Assembly (NCBI RefSeq): GCF_003985145.1
Contig: NZ_ML133544.1
Coordinates: 1-64,000 of the forward strand
Source of the DNA: Rhizobium anhuiense
GTDB lineage: Bacteria > Pseudomonadota > Alphaproteobacteria > Rhizobiales > Rhizobiaceae
DNA length: 64,000 nt
Direction: 5' to 3'
A program made the position numbers and the translations under genes. The notes below the pieces were generated by a model. It was not told the origin of the DNA. It made no database searches and worked only from the letters and a program-made list of their open reading frames with translations. This document shows, piece after piece, positions 34,529 to 41,575 of this stretch (positions within the stretch are counted from its first letter, which is position 1; every line of letters starts with the position of its first letter).

Positions 34529-34966
34529 TCAGCGTGCTTCGAGCTTGTCCAGGTTGGTATGGATGATCTTCAGCGCCGATTTCAGCCAGGCCACCTCCGC
34601 CTCGCTGAACGTCTCGACGCCGACCGCCTCGAATTCTGCTGCGAGCGGCATCAATTTCTGCACCAGCGCATCGCCCGAGGGGGTCAGCGCAATCGAAACC
34701 GTGCGGCCGTCGTCGGGCCGGGTGCGCGACACCAGTTCTTTCTTCTTCATCACAGTGACCAGGCGCGACAGGGTGGAGAGCTCGACCGTAACCATGGGGC
34801 TCAGATCTGTCAGCCTTTGCGGTCCCTCCTGCTTCAGGATCGCAAGGACGCGGTACATGGGCAAGGTAACGTCAAAATCGTGCAGCCGCTCCGAAAAAAG
34901 CTCCCCCATGCGCACGCCGACGCGATTGAGAAGGTAGGGAAAGGATCCGGTAAATCGATAGGACAT
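34529..34966 (-). CDS. graR: MarR family regulator (GraR-like)
   Basis: A 145-residue MarR protein with a winged helix over about residues 40-105 (YRVLAILKQEGPQRLTDLS, TVELSTLSRLVTVMKKKELVSR, DDGRTVSIALTPSG) and flanking dimer helices. It lies upstream of the MFS gene on the same strand, beside a gamma-resorcylate pathway. In Rhizobium sp. MTP-10005 the gra operon is controlled by a MarR-type GraR, so this is its likely counterpart. The palindromes at 36557-36581 and 36675-36709 are candidate operators. Similar TATTGCAT and GTGCAAT half-sites occur just upstream of this gene, consistent with self-control. Confidence 0.75.
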   Translation of the reverse strand: MSYRFTGSFPYLLNRVGVRMGELFSERLHDFDVTLPMYRVLAILKQEGPQRLTDLSPMVTVELSTLSRLVTVMKKKELVSRTRPDDGRTVSIALTPSGDALVQKLMPLAAEFEAVGVETFSEAEVAWLKSALKIIHTNLDKLEAR

Positions 34967-35053
34967 TTTCGCTCACAACTATTGCATCCGCACTGAATAG
35001 CCTTAGGCGAGAGCATGTGCAATCAAAAGTCGCGTTCGTCAGGACAAATGAAA

Positions 35054-35074
35054 GCCGGCCTCATCGAGGCCGGC
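35054..35074 (-). terminator. Terminator of the MFS gene
   Basis: GCCGGCCTC (35054-35062) and GAGGCCGGC (35066-35074) make a perfect nine-base stem with a three-base loop. Read on the minus strand it is followed by TTTCATTTG, a fair T-rich tail. It lies 31 bp past the MFS stop and separates that gene from graR downstream. Confidence 0.7.
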
Positions 35075-35104
35075 CATGGTCGCGGGCGTGCTTGCCTTAG
35101 CTAG

Positions 35105-36403
35105 TCAGTGCACGACGACGTCTCCCTTTTCGGTCGTGCCATGGAGGAAGGTGAGGGCCGTCAAAGCGCAGCCGACCACGGCCGCTATGGCGAAGATGTA
35201 GAAGTTCCACTCCGGTGCGAGCCCCCGCTGCAGCACTGCGCCGCCGATCAGCGGCCCGGCCATGCCACCAAGGCGGCCGACCGCGAGCGAAAATCCGAGC
35301 CCGGTTCCGCGGATCTGGACTGGATAGAAGCGGCCAACCAGAACATTCGAGAGGATCTGGGTGCCGATCGTTCCAGCGCCGGCAAGAGCGACAAGCGCGT
35401 ACATGAAAACACCCTGCTTCAGTGTGAGCATGTAGATCGCCCCAGCGCCGATGGCGAACAGCACGGCGACAGTCATCTTCACATGGCCCCTATCGGCAAT
35501 CCGGCCGGCAATGACGATACCGATGGCGGCGCCGACATTGAGCATGATTGCAAACAGCAGCGCCGAACTGATGTCGTAGCCCATTTTGTTCATGATGGTC
35601 GGCAGCCAGTTCACCATGCCGAAAGTCAGCAACAGAGAGCAGAAGTGAATCGCCCAGGCATTCAGCGTCAGCGCAAGCCGCCCTTCCGCAAACAGCGCCC
35701 GTACGCCCTGTTTTTCCGAAGTTGTCGGCTGGTGCGGAACCCGTTCCAGGCCAAAGCTGTCGCAAACCGCGTCGGCCTCGGCGCGGCGGCCCTTGGCGGC
35801 GAGCCAGTCGGGCGATTCGGGCAGTGATTTGATCAGGAACGGCAGTGCCAGCAAAGGCGCGCCGCCAATGATCATCAGGGGGCGCCAGCCGTAATGCTCA
35901 AGAAGAAGCATGCCGAGAATGCCGGAAAGGATGCCGCCCAGCAGATAGCCCATGAAGGACAGGGAGTTGGCCAGGGCCTTCCGTTTGGCGGGCGAAAATT
36001 CGAGAATGAGCGCGGTTACGGTCGGCAGAAGTGCGCCGAGCCCGAGCCCGCTCAGGAAACGCGTGGCTGCGAAGACCGGGAAGTTCGGAGCAAGCCCGCT
36101 GGCGATCATCATGAAGGAAAAACTGGCGAGGCTGCCGAGAACGACTTTTTTCCGGCCGATGCGATCGGCGAGCGTCCCGGCGATTGCCGCACCCAGCAGC
36201 ATGCCGAACAGGGTCAAGGCGGCGGCACGGCCGACGAGGGATGGATCCAGCGCCCATTCCGCCTGTTTGAGTAGCGCTGGTGCGATTACCCCATAGACGA
36301 CCAGGTCATAGCCGTCGAACAATATCATGAAGCCGCACATGGCAATGACACTTGCCGTCGTTTTGGTCTGCGCCACCATGGCGCTCATTTCCTGCGAAGA
36401 CAT
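35105..36403 (-). CDS. graK: MFS transporter, aromatic acid:H+ symporter type (GraK-like)
   Basis: A 432-residue major facilitator protein with about 12 membrane helices. The first helix contains ILFDGYDLVVYG, the DGYD signature of aromatic acid/H+ symporters such as PcaK and BenK, and the loop 2-3 motif GTLADRIGRKKVVLGS is intact. A strong GGAGGAGG precedes ATG 36403. It is divergent from the flavin reductase of the resorcylate pathway and so most likely imports gamma-resorcylate or another hydroxybenzoate. The substrate is inferred from its neighbours. Confidence 0.85.
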   Translation of the reverse strand: MSSQEMSAMVAQTKTTASVIAMCGFMILFDGYDLVVYGVIAPALLKQAEWALDPSLVGRAAALTLFGMLLGAAIAGTLADRIGRKKVVLGSLASFSFMMIASGLAPNFPVFAATRFLSGLGLGALLPTVTALILEFSPAKRKALANSLSFMGYLLGGILSGILGMLLLEHYGWRPLMIIGGAPLLALPFLIKSLPESPDWLAAKGRRAEADAVCDSFGLERVPHQPTTSEKQGVRALFAEGRLALTLNAWAIHFCSLLLTFGMVNWLPTIMNKMGYDISSALLFAIMLNVGAAIGIVIAGRIADRGHVKMTVAVLFAIGAGAIYMLTLKQGVFMYALVALAGAGTIGTQILSNVLVGRFYPVQIRGTGLGFSLAVGRLGGMAGPLIGGAVLQRGLAPEWNFYIFAIAAVVGCALTALTFLHGTTEKGDVVVH

Positions 36404-36556
36404 GGCTCCTCCTCCGTGATCTCGCTTTGAAAAAGGCTTCAGCTGTCCTGGAGCCTAGAAAATCAAAGATTACCTCCGTCGTCATCGGGCTTCTGAACGG
36501 CGCGCTAGGCACGCTGCCCGATAATCCTCTCCCACCCGATACGTAAGACAATAGAA

Positions 36557-36581
36557 TATTGCAAATGCAAATATTGCAATA
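36557..36581. promoter_or_regulatory. Palindrome TATTGCAA-N9-TTGCAATA, candidate GraR operator 1
   Basis: Perfect eight-base arms at 36557-36564 and 36574-36581. It includes the 16-mer ATTGCAAATGCAAATA (36558-36573), which is repeated exactly at 36693-36708. Its size and symmetry suit a MarR dimer. It is nearer the MFS gene and probably governs that promoter. Confidence 0.6.
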
Positions 36582-36674
36582 GAAAATATGGTGCGATCAA
36601 AATTATCTTCGGCAGGCGGTGGGAACGCATCTGCAGGTTATCCAATCGCAGCTCTCGTCATCACGAACGGAAAA

Positions 36675-36709
36675 TTATTTGCGTTGACAATAATTGCAAA
36701 TGCAAATAA
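36675..36709. promoter_or_regulatory. Palindrome TTATTTGC-N19-GCAAATAA over a promoter, candidate GraR operator 2
   Basis: Perfect eight-base arms at 36675-36682 and 36702-36709 enclose the TTGACA at 36684-36689. The right part contains the same ATTGCAAATGCAAATA 16-mer (36693-36708) as operator 1. Binding here would cover the promoter of the flavin reductase operon, consistent with repression in the absence of substrate. Confidence 0.6.
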
Positions 36710-36738
36710 ATGATGGAAATCGGAATGGGAGAGAGATC

Positions 36739-37242
36739 ATGCAGATTTTATCCGATGGAGTGGTCGGCGCGAATTTTCGTGCCGCAATGCGCAAATTTCC
36801 AGCGACAGTGACCGTGATCACGGCGGTGAAGGACGGTGTCGACCATGGCATGACGGTCACGGCGGTCACCTCCGTTTCCATGGATCCGCCCTCGCTTGTG
36901 GTCTGTCTCAACAACAGGACCCTGCTGCACGAAATGCTGCTTTGTCAGCCGGATTTCGCGGTGAATGTCCTCAGTCACGCGCAGCGGCCGCTGTCTGAGG
37001 CATTCGCCGGCAAAGTCGAGCCGCATGCGCGCTTCGGACTGGCGAACTGGCGGCGGCACGAAGCCGGAATGCAGCTCCTCGACGGCGCCAACGCCAATGT
37101 CGTCTGCCGCCGCATGGCTGCCGTGCCCTATGGCACTCACACACTTTTCATCGGGCAGGTCGTTCACGCGACCGTCGACCCCAACACCATACCGCTCATC
37201 TACGAGGACGCCCGCTACTGCGTCTCGCAGCCGGCGGCTTGA
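36739..37242 (+). CDS. graA: Flavin reductase, resorcinol hydroxylase reductase component (GraA-like)
   Basis: A 167-residue flavin reductase-domain protein with FRAAMRKFPATVTVITA, GMTVTAVTSVSMDPPSLVVCLN (the FMN/FAD-binding block) and FAVNVLSHAQRPLSEAFAG. It supplies reduced flavin to the oxygenase encoded next. ATG 36739 has GGGAGAGAG upstream; the in-frame ATG at 36694 lies inside the operator region. It is first in a five-gene operon that matches the gra pathway in content. Confidence 0.82.
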   Translation: MQILSDGVVGANFRAAMRKFPATVTVITAVKDGVDHGMTVTAVTSVSMDPPSLVVCLNNRTLLHEMLLCQPDFAVNVLSHAQRPLSEAFAGKVEPHARFGLANWRRHEAGMQLLDGANANVVCRRMAAVPYGTHTLFIGQVVHATVDPNTIPLIYEDARYCVSQPAA

Positions 37243-37261
37243 TCCCGCCAAGGAGGAGAAT

Positions 37262-38488
37262 ATGAAGCTTGAGATCATCGAAGGCGGTGCCGATAATATC
37301 GCACGCCCCATTCGCGGCGCTGTACTGAAGGACCGCATCCTGCCGCTCCTGCCGGCCTTCAAGGACCGTGCGCAGGCAACCGAAAAGGCACGCCGGGTAC
37401 CGGCGGAAAACATCGCAGCTCTTCGCGCTGCCGGTTATTTCGATGCGGTCAAGCCGGCCGCTTATGGTGGCGCGCCCGGGCCTTTCGCCGATCTCGTCGA
37501 CGCCAATCTCGAACTGGCCTCGGCCTGTGCCTCGACCGGCTGGGTCGCGGGTCTTCTTGCAGCCCATCAATGGCTGCTCGCAATGTTTCCGAAGGCCGCG
37601 CAGGATGACGTCTGGGGCAAAAATCCGGATGCGCTTCTCTGCGGCTCCTATGCGCCCGCCTCCTTGGCCGAGGCCACCGAAGACGGTTATCGGCTGAACG
37701 GCCGCTGGGCTTTTGCCAGCGGCTGCGAGAATGCCGACTGGTCGCTCTGCGCCGCCGTCCTGCCCGCTGAAGGTGCCAGCAAGCCGGTTCCGGCCTTCCT
37801 GCTGGTGCCTGCGACGCAGTATGAAATCGAAGACACATGGGATGTCGCGGGACTGGCGGGCACCGGCTCCAAGACCCTCATTCTCGCCAATGTCGTTGTG
37901 CCGAAGCATCGCGTGCTCACTTTCCCGGAGGCCACCAGCGGCCGGACGCCGGGCGCCGGCCTCTATGCCGACAAGGGCCTTTTCAACATGCCGCTTCTCA
38001 CCGGCATTCCGTCCTGCCTCGCTTCCGCCGCTGTCGGCGCCGCGAAAGGCGCGTTGGAAAGCTATGTCGCATCAACAGGTAGCCGTGTGACCCGGGGGGC
38101 GGTCGCGGGCGGCAACAGCCGCATGGCAGAATTTGCGACAATCCAGCTCAGGGTGGCGGATGCCGCTGCCAGCGTCGACGCAGCCCGCGAGATCCTGCTC
38201 CGGGATGTGGCGCGCGCCGAGGAGCTGGCGGGTTCAGGACGAGAATTCACCATCGAGGACAGATTGCTCAGCCGGCGCGGCCAGTCCTTTGCCGTCACCC
38301 TGGCGCTCCGGGCCGTCGAAGCCCTGAACGCTTCCACCGGCGGACTTGGCCTCAACATGGACAATCCGGTTCAGCGCGCCTGGCGCGACGCCAATGCCGT
38401 CGGCCGTCATATCAGCATGAACTGGGACGCCGTCGGCACGATGGTCGGCCAGCACATGCTCGGCCTCGAGCCCAAGGGTCAATATTAA
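37262..38488 (+). CDS. graD: Flavin-dependent monooxygenase, resorcinol hydroxylase oxygenase component (GraD-like)
   Basis: A 408-residue protein of the acyl-CoA dehydrogenase-fold group D monooxygenases (HpaC/HsaA partner type). It shows VPAENIAALRAAGYFDAVKP, the DLVDANLELASACASTGWVAGL block, GRWAFASGCENADWSLCAA and a C-terminal HISMNWDAVGTMVGQHMLG helix. With the reductase it would hydroxylate resorcinol to hydroxyquinol. The start at ATG 37262 follows AAGGAGGAG. The frame is open upstream into the reductase but has no other ribosome-binding site. Assignment to GraD is from context and length. Confidence 0.8.
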   Translation: MKLEIIEGGADNIARPIRGAVLKDRILPLLPAFKDRAQATEKARRVPAENIAALRAAGYFDAVKPAAYGGAPGPFADLVDANLELASACASTGWVAGLLAAHQWLLAMFPKAAQDDVWGKNPDALLCGSYAPASLAEATEDGYRLNGRWAFASGCENADWSLCAAVLPAEGASKPVPAFLLVPATQYEIEDTWDVAGLAGTGSKTLILANVVVPKHRVLTFPEATSGRTPGAGLYADKGLFNMPLLTGIPSCLASAAVGAAKGALESYVASTGSRVTRGAVAGGNSRMAEFATIQLRVADAAASVDAAREILLRDVARAEELAGSGREFTIEDRLLSRRGQSFAVTLALRAVEALNASTGGLGLNMDNPVQRAWRDANAVGRHISMNWDAVGTMVGQHMLGLEPKGQY

Positions 38489-38511
38489 AACGAGAAAGTT
38501 GGAGGAGAAAC

Positions 38512-39486
38512 ATGCAAGGCAAGATCGCGCTCGAAGAGCATTTCGCCATTCCCGAGACGCTGATGGATTCGGCGGGTTTCGTCCCGGGAGACTACTGGAC
38601 AGAGCTTCAGTCCCGATTGCTCGACATTCAGGACAAACGACTGAAGCTGATGGATGCGCACGGGATCGAGACCATGATCCTGTCGCTCAACGCACCGGCC
38701 GTCCAGGCAATCGCCGAAACCGGACGGGCCATAGATATTGCCCGCCGCGCCAACGATGCGCTGGCCGAAGAATGCGCCAAACGTCCCGACCGCTTTCGCG
38801 CCTTTGCGGCCCTGCCGCTCCAGGATCCCGAGGCCGCCGCACGGGAGCTGGAACGGTGCGTGAAGGACATGGGCTTCGTCGGAGCCCTGGTCAACGGCTT
38901 CAGCCAGCGCGCCGATACCAATGCGCTGCTCTATTACGACCTGCCGCAATATCGCGGCTTCTGGGCGACGGTCGCCGCGCTCGATGTGCCCTTCTATCTG
39001 CACCCGCGCAATCCGCTGGCTGAGGACAGCCGCATCTATGAGGGCCACCCCTGGCTGATGGGGCCGACCTGGGCCTTCGCCCAGGAGACGGCGGTCCACG
39101 CGTTGCGCCTCATGGGATCGGGACTTTTCGACGAACACCCGAACCTCCGTATCATCCTCGGCCATATGGGCGAAGGTCTGCCCTACATGATGTGGCGCAT
39201 CGACAATCGTAACGCCTGGGTCAAGGTGCCGCCGAAATATCCGGCCAAACGCCGCATCGCCGACTATTTCAACGAGAATTTCTACATCACGACTTCAGGC
39301 AATTTCCGCACCCAGACGCTGATCGATGCCATGCTGGAAATCGGCGCCGACCGGATCCTGTTTTCGACCGATTGGCCGTTCGAGAATATCGATCATGCCG
39401 CCGATTGGTTCGACACCACGACGATTGCGGAGGCGGACAGGGTGAAAATCGGCCGGACAAATGCCAAACTGCTCTTCGGCATTTGA
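38512..39486 (+). CDS. graF: Gamma-resorcylate (2,6-dihydroxybenzoate) decarboxylase
   Basis: A 324-residue zinc-dependent amidohydrolase-superfamily decarboxylase. The metal ligands of the Rhizobium enzyme are at the expected numbers: Glu8 and His10 (ALEEHFAIPE), His164 (YLHPRNPL) and Asp287 (STDWPFEN), with His218 in LGHMGEG. The N-terminal part closely follows what I remember of the Rhizobium sp. MTP-10005 protein. It converts gamma-resorcylate to resorcinol and CO2 without a redox cofactor. It is embedded between the hydroxylase and dioxygenase genes, which removes most doubt about the pathway. Confidence 0.92.
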   Translation: MQGKIALEEHFAIPETLMDSAGFVPGDYWTELQSRLLDIQDKRLKLMDAHGIETMILSLNAPAVQAIAETGRAIDIARRANDALAEECAKRPDRFRAFAALPLQDPEAAARELERCVKDMGFVGALVNGFSQRADTNALLYYDLPQYRGFWATVAALDVPFYLHPRNPLAEDSRIYEGHPWLMGPTWAFAQETAVHALRLMGSGLFDEHPNLRIILGHMGEGLPYMMWRIDNRNAWVKVPPKYPAKRRIADYFNENFYITTSGNFRTQTLIDAMLEIGADRILFSTDWPFENIDHAADWFDTTTIAEADRVKIGRTNAKLLFGI

Positions 39487-39497
39487 TGGAGGGTGAG

Positions 39498-40385
39498 ATG
39501 GCTGCGACGAAGTACCCGCTTTTCACCGAAGAAAACTCGGTCGAGGCCGTCAATGCGCGCATGGGCGGGGATATCGATCCCCGCCTGCGTGAGATCATGT
39601 CGGTTCTCGTGCGGCATCTCCATGCTGCAGTGAAAGAGATCGAGCCGACTCATGAGGAATGGCTGACGGCGATCGACTTTCTCACCAGAACTGGCCAGAT
39701 GTGCAATGAATGGCGGCAGGAATACATTCTGCTCTCAGATGTGCTGGGTGTTTCGATGCTGGTCGATGCGATCAACCATCGCCGGCCTTCCGGCGCGACG
39801 GAAAACACCATTCTCGGTCCGTTCTACGTGCCGGAAGCACCGCGTTATGCACGGGGAGCGAATATCTGCCTCGACGGCAAGGGCGAGCCGCTCGTGGTCG
39901 GCGGCTTCGTCAGGGATACCGCTGGCAATCCGATCGAGCACGCATTGATCGACGTCTGGCAGACCAATGACGACGGCTTCTATGACGTCCAGCAAAAGGG
40001 CACGCAGCCGGACTGGAACCTGCGTGGTGTCTTCACGACGGACGGCGAGGGCAGCTATCGGTTCCGCTCCGTCAAGCCGCGCTATTATCCCATCCCCGAC
40101 GACGGGCCGGTGGGCAAGCTTCTGGGCCGCCTGGGCCGGCATCCGAACCGCGCGGCGCATATCCATTTCATCGTCAGCGCCGAGGGGTATGATCCCGTTG
40201 TCACCCATATGTTCCCCCCTGATTGCCAATATCTGGATCAGGATGCGGTGTTCGGAGTGAAGGAGAGTCTCATCGCCGATTTCCGGACGCAGCAGGAGGA
40301 CGCCGTGGGCGAGGACGAGGGCCTCAAGGCGCCTTATTGGCAGGTGGACTGGGATTTCGTGCTGACAAAAAGGGCTGAGATCTGA
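39498..40385 (+). CDS. graB: Hydroxyquinol 1,2-dioxygenase
   Basis: Intradiol ring-cleavage dioxygenase of 295 residues. A helical N-terminal dimerisation domain is followed by the beta-sandwich. Predicted Fe(III) ligands are Tyr162 (NDDGFYDV), Tyr197 (PRYYPIPDDG), His221 and His223 (AAHIHFIV), nearly the same numbers as in the studied hydroxyquinol dioxygenase of Nocardioides. It opens hydroxyquinol to maleylacetate. ATG 39498 has GGAGGGTGAG just upstream and starts 11 bp after graF. A catechol dioxygenase is less likely given the neighbours. Confidence 0.9.
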   Translation: MAATKYPLFTEENSVEAVNARMGGDIDPRLREIMSVLVRHLHAAVKEIEPTHEEWLTAIDFLTRTGQMCNEWRQEYILLSDVLGVSMLVDAINHRRPSGATENTILGPFYVPEAPRYARGANICLDGKGEPLVVGGFVRDTAGNPIEHALIDVWQTNDDGFYDVQQKGTQPDWNLRGVFTTDGEGSYRFRSVKPRYYPIPDDGPVGKLLGRLGRHPNRAAHIHFIVSAEGYDPVVTHMFPPDCQYLDQDAVFGVKESLIADFRTQQEDAVGEDEGLKAPYWQVDWDFVLTKRAEI

Positions 40386-40386
40386 G

Positions 40387-41442
40387 ATGGAGGACTTCGT
40401 CTATACCGGATTGGCAACGCGCGTGATTTTCGGCACCGGCACGCTCAAACAGCTTGCCGATGAGGCCAAGCGGCTCGGCATGTCCCGGCCGCTGGTCCTC
40501 TCGACGCCGCATCAGGTGAGCGAGGCGGAAAGAGTGGCGGGCCTGATCGGACCCCAGGCCGCGGTCTTTTCCGGCGCCGTCATGCATACTCCCGTCGAGG
40601 TGACGATGGAGGCGATGAAGGTCGCTGCGGAAGCCGGCGCCGACGGCGTGATCGCGATTGGCGGCGGCTCGACCACCGGTCTTTCCAAAGCGATCGCGCT
40701 TCGCACGGATTTGCCGCAGCTCATCGTGCCCACGACCTATGCAGGGTCGGAAATGACACCCATTCTCGGACAGACCGAAAATGGCAGCAAGACAACGCTT
40801 CGGGACAATCGCGTGCTGCCGGAAACGGTGATCTATGATGTCTCGCTGACATTGGGGCTGCCAGTGGGTCTATCTGCGGTCAGCGGCCTCAACGCGATCG
40901 CGCATGCGGTTGAAGCGCTCTATGCTCGCGACCGCAATCCGGTGACCGATCTGATGGCAGAGGACGGGATCCGCGCCCTGGCGCGGGCATTGCCGCGTAT
41001 CGGCCGCGATGGCCTGGATGTGGAGGCCCGCTCGGATGCTCTCTACGGCGCATGGCTCTGCGGCATCAGCCTGGGTTGCGTCGGCATGGCGCTCCATCAC
41101 AAGCTTTGCCACACGCTGGGCGGCATGTTCGACCTGCCGCATGCCGAAACCCACAGCGTGATCCTGCCTTACGTGATGCGGTATAATATGCAGGCCGCTC
41201 CCGATGCGGCCCAGAAGGTCGCGCGGGCACTCCGAGCGGACAATGCCGCAACCGGGCTTCGCAACCTCGCACAGGAGATCGGGGCACCCCTGTCACTTGC
41301 GCAGATCGGAATGCCGGCCGAAGGCATAGGGACGGCGGCCATCGAGGCAACTTCCAATCCCTATTGGAACCCGGCGCCCGTCACCGAACCGGCCATTCGC
41401 GCGCTGTTGACGGACGCATTCGACGGCGTTTGGCCCGACTGA
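40387..41442 (+). CDS. graC: Maleylacetate reductase
   Basis: A 351-residue iron-containing alcohol dehydrogenase-family protein of the maleylacetate reductase branch. It starts FVYTGLATRVIFGTGTL and has the nucleotide-binding IAIGGGSTTGLSKAIALR, VPTTYAGSEMTPILGQTE, and the histidine-rich ALHHKLCHTLGG and LPHAETHSVILPY. It reduces maleylacetate to 3-oxoadipate with NAD(P)H, feeding the beta-ketoadipate route. It begins one base after the dioxygenase stop and is the last gene of the operon. Confidence 0.9.
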   Translation: MEDFVYTGLATRVIFGTGTLKQLADEAKRLGMSRPLVLSTPHQVSEAERVAGLIGPQAAVFSGAVMHTPVEVTMEAMKVAAEAGADGVIAIGGGSTTGLSKAIALRTDLPQLIVPTTYAGSEMTPILGQTENGSKTTLRDNRVLPETVIYDVSLTLGLPVGLSAVSGLNAIAHAVEALYARDRNPVTDLMAEDGIRALARALPRIGRDGLDVEARSDALYGAWLCGISLGCVGMALHHKLCHTLGGMFDLPHAETHSVILPYVMRYNMQAAPDAAQKVARALRADNAATGLRNLAQEIGAPLSLAQIGMPAEGIGTAAIEATSNPYWNPAPVTEPAIRALLTDAFDGVWPD

Positions 41443-41504
41443 CTGTTTTCGGGCTGCGCGATAGCTGTCGATCCTCAAATGTGGAGCGTCAAAGGACCGA
41501 AATC

Positions 41505-41530
41505 ATGCCGCCATGGCAACACGGCGGCAT
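41505..41530. terminator. Hairpin between convergent graC and the SerC-SerA-like gene
   Basis: ATGCCGCC (41505-41512) pairs with GGCGGCAT (41523-41530) over a ten-base loop in the 133-bp gap between convergent genes. No clear T run flanks it on either strand, so it is only a moderate terminator candidate. Confidence 0.35.
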
Positions 41531-41575
41531 CAGAGCGACATCAAAGACCGGCGGCGCTGGTTGGCCGCCAGCAAG

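Larger units (their letters stand above)
36404..36738. promoter_or_regulatory. Divergent gra promoter region
   Basis: This 335-bp gap between the MFS gene and the catabolic operon is much richer in A and T than its surroundings (36541-36720). It contains the two palindromic sites described separately and a TTGACA at 36684-36689 likely to be the -35 box of the rightward operon, with a weak TAAATG at 36707-36712 at 17-bp spacing. No coding frame here is convincing. Confidence 0.6.

Noticed and set aside
39498..40385. Alternative call of the dioxygenase as catechol 1,2-dioxygenase
   Set aside because: The adjacent maleylacetate reductase and resorcylate decarboxylase require hydroxyquinol as ring-cleavage substrate; no muconate cycloisomerase gene is present.
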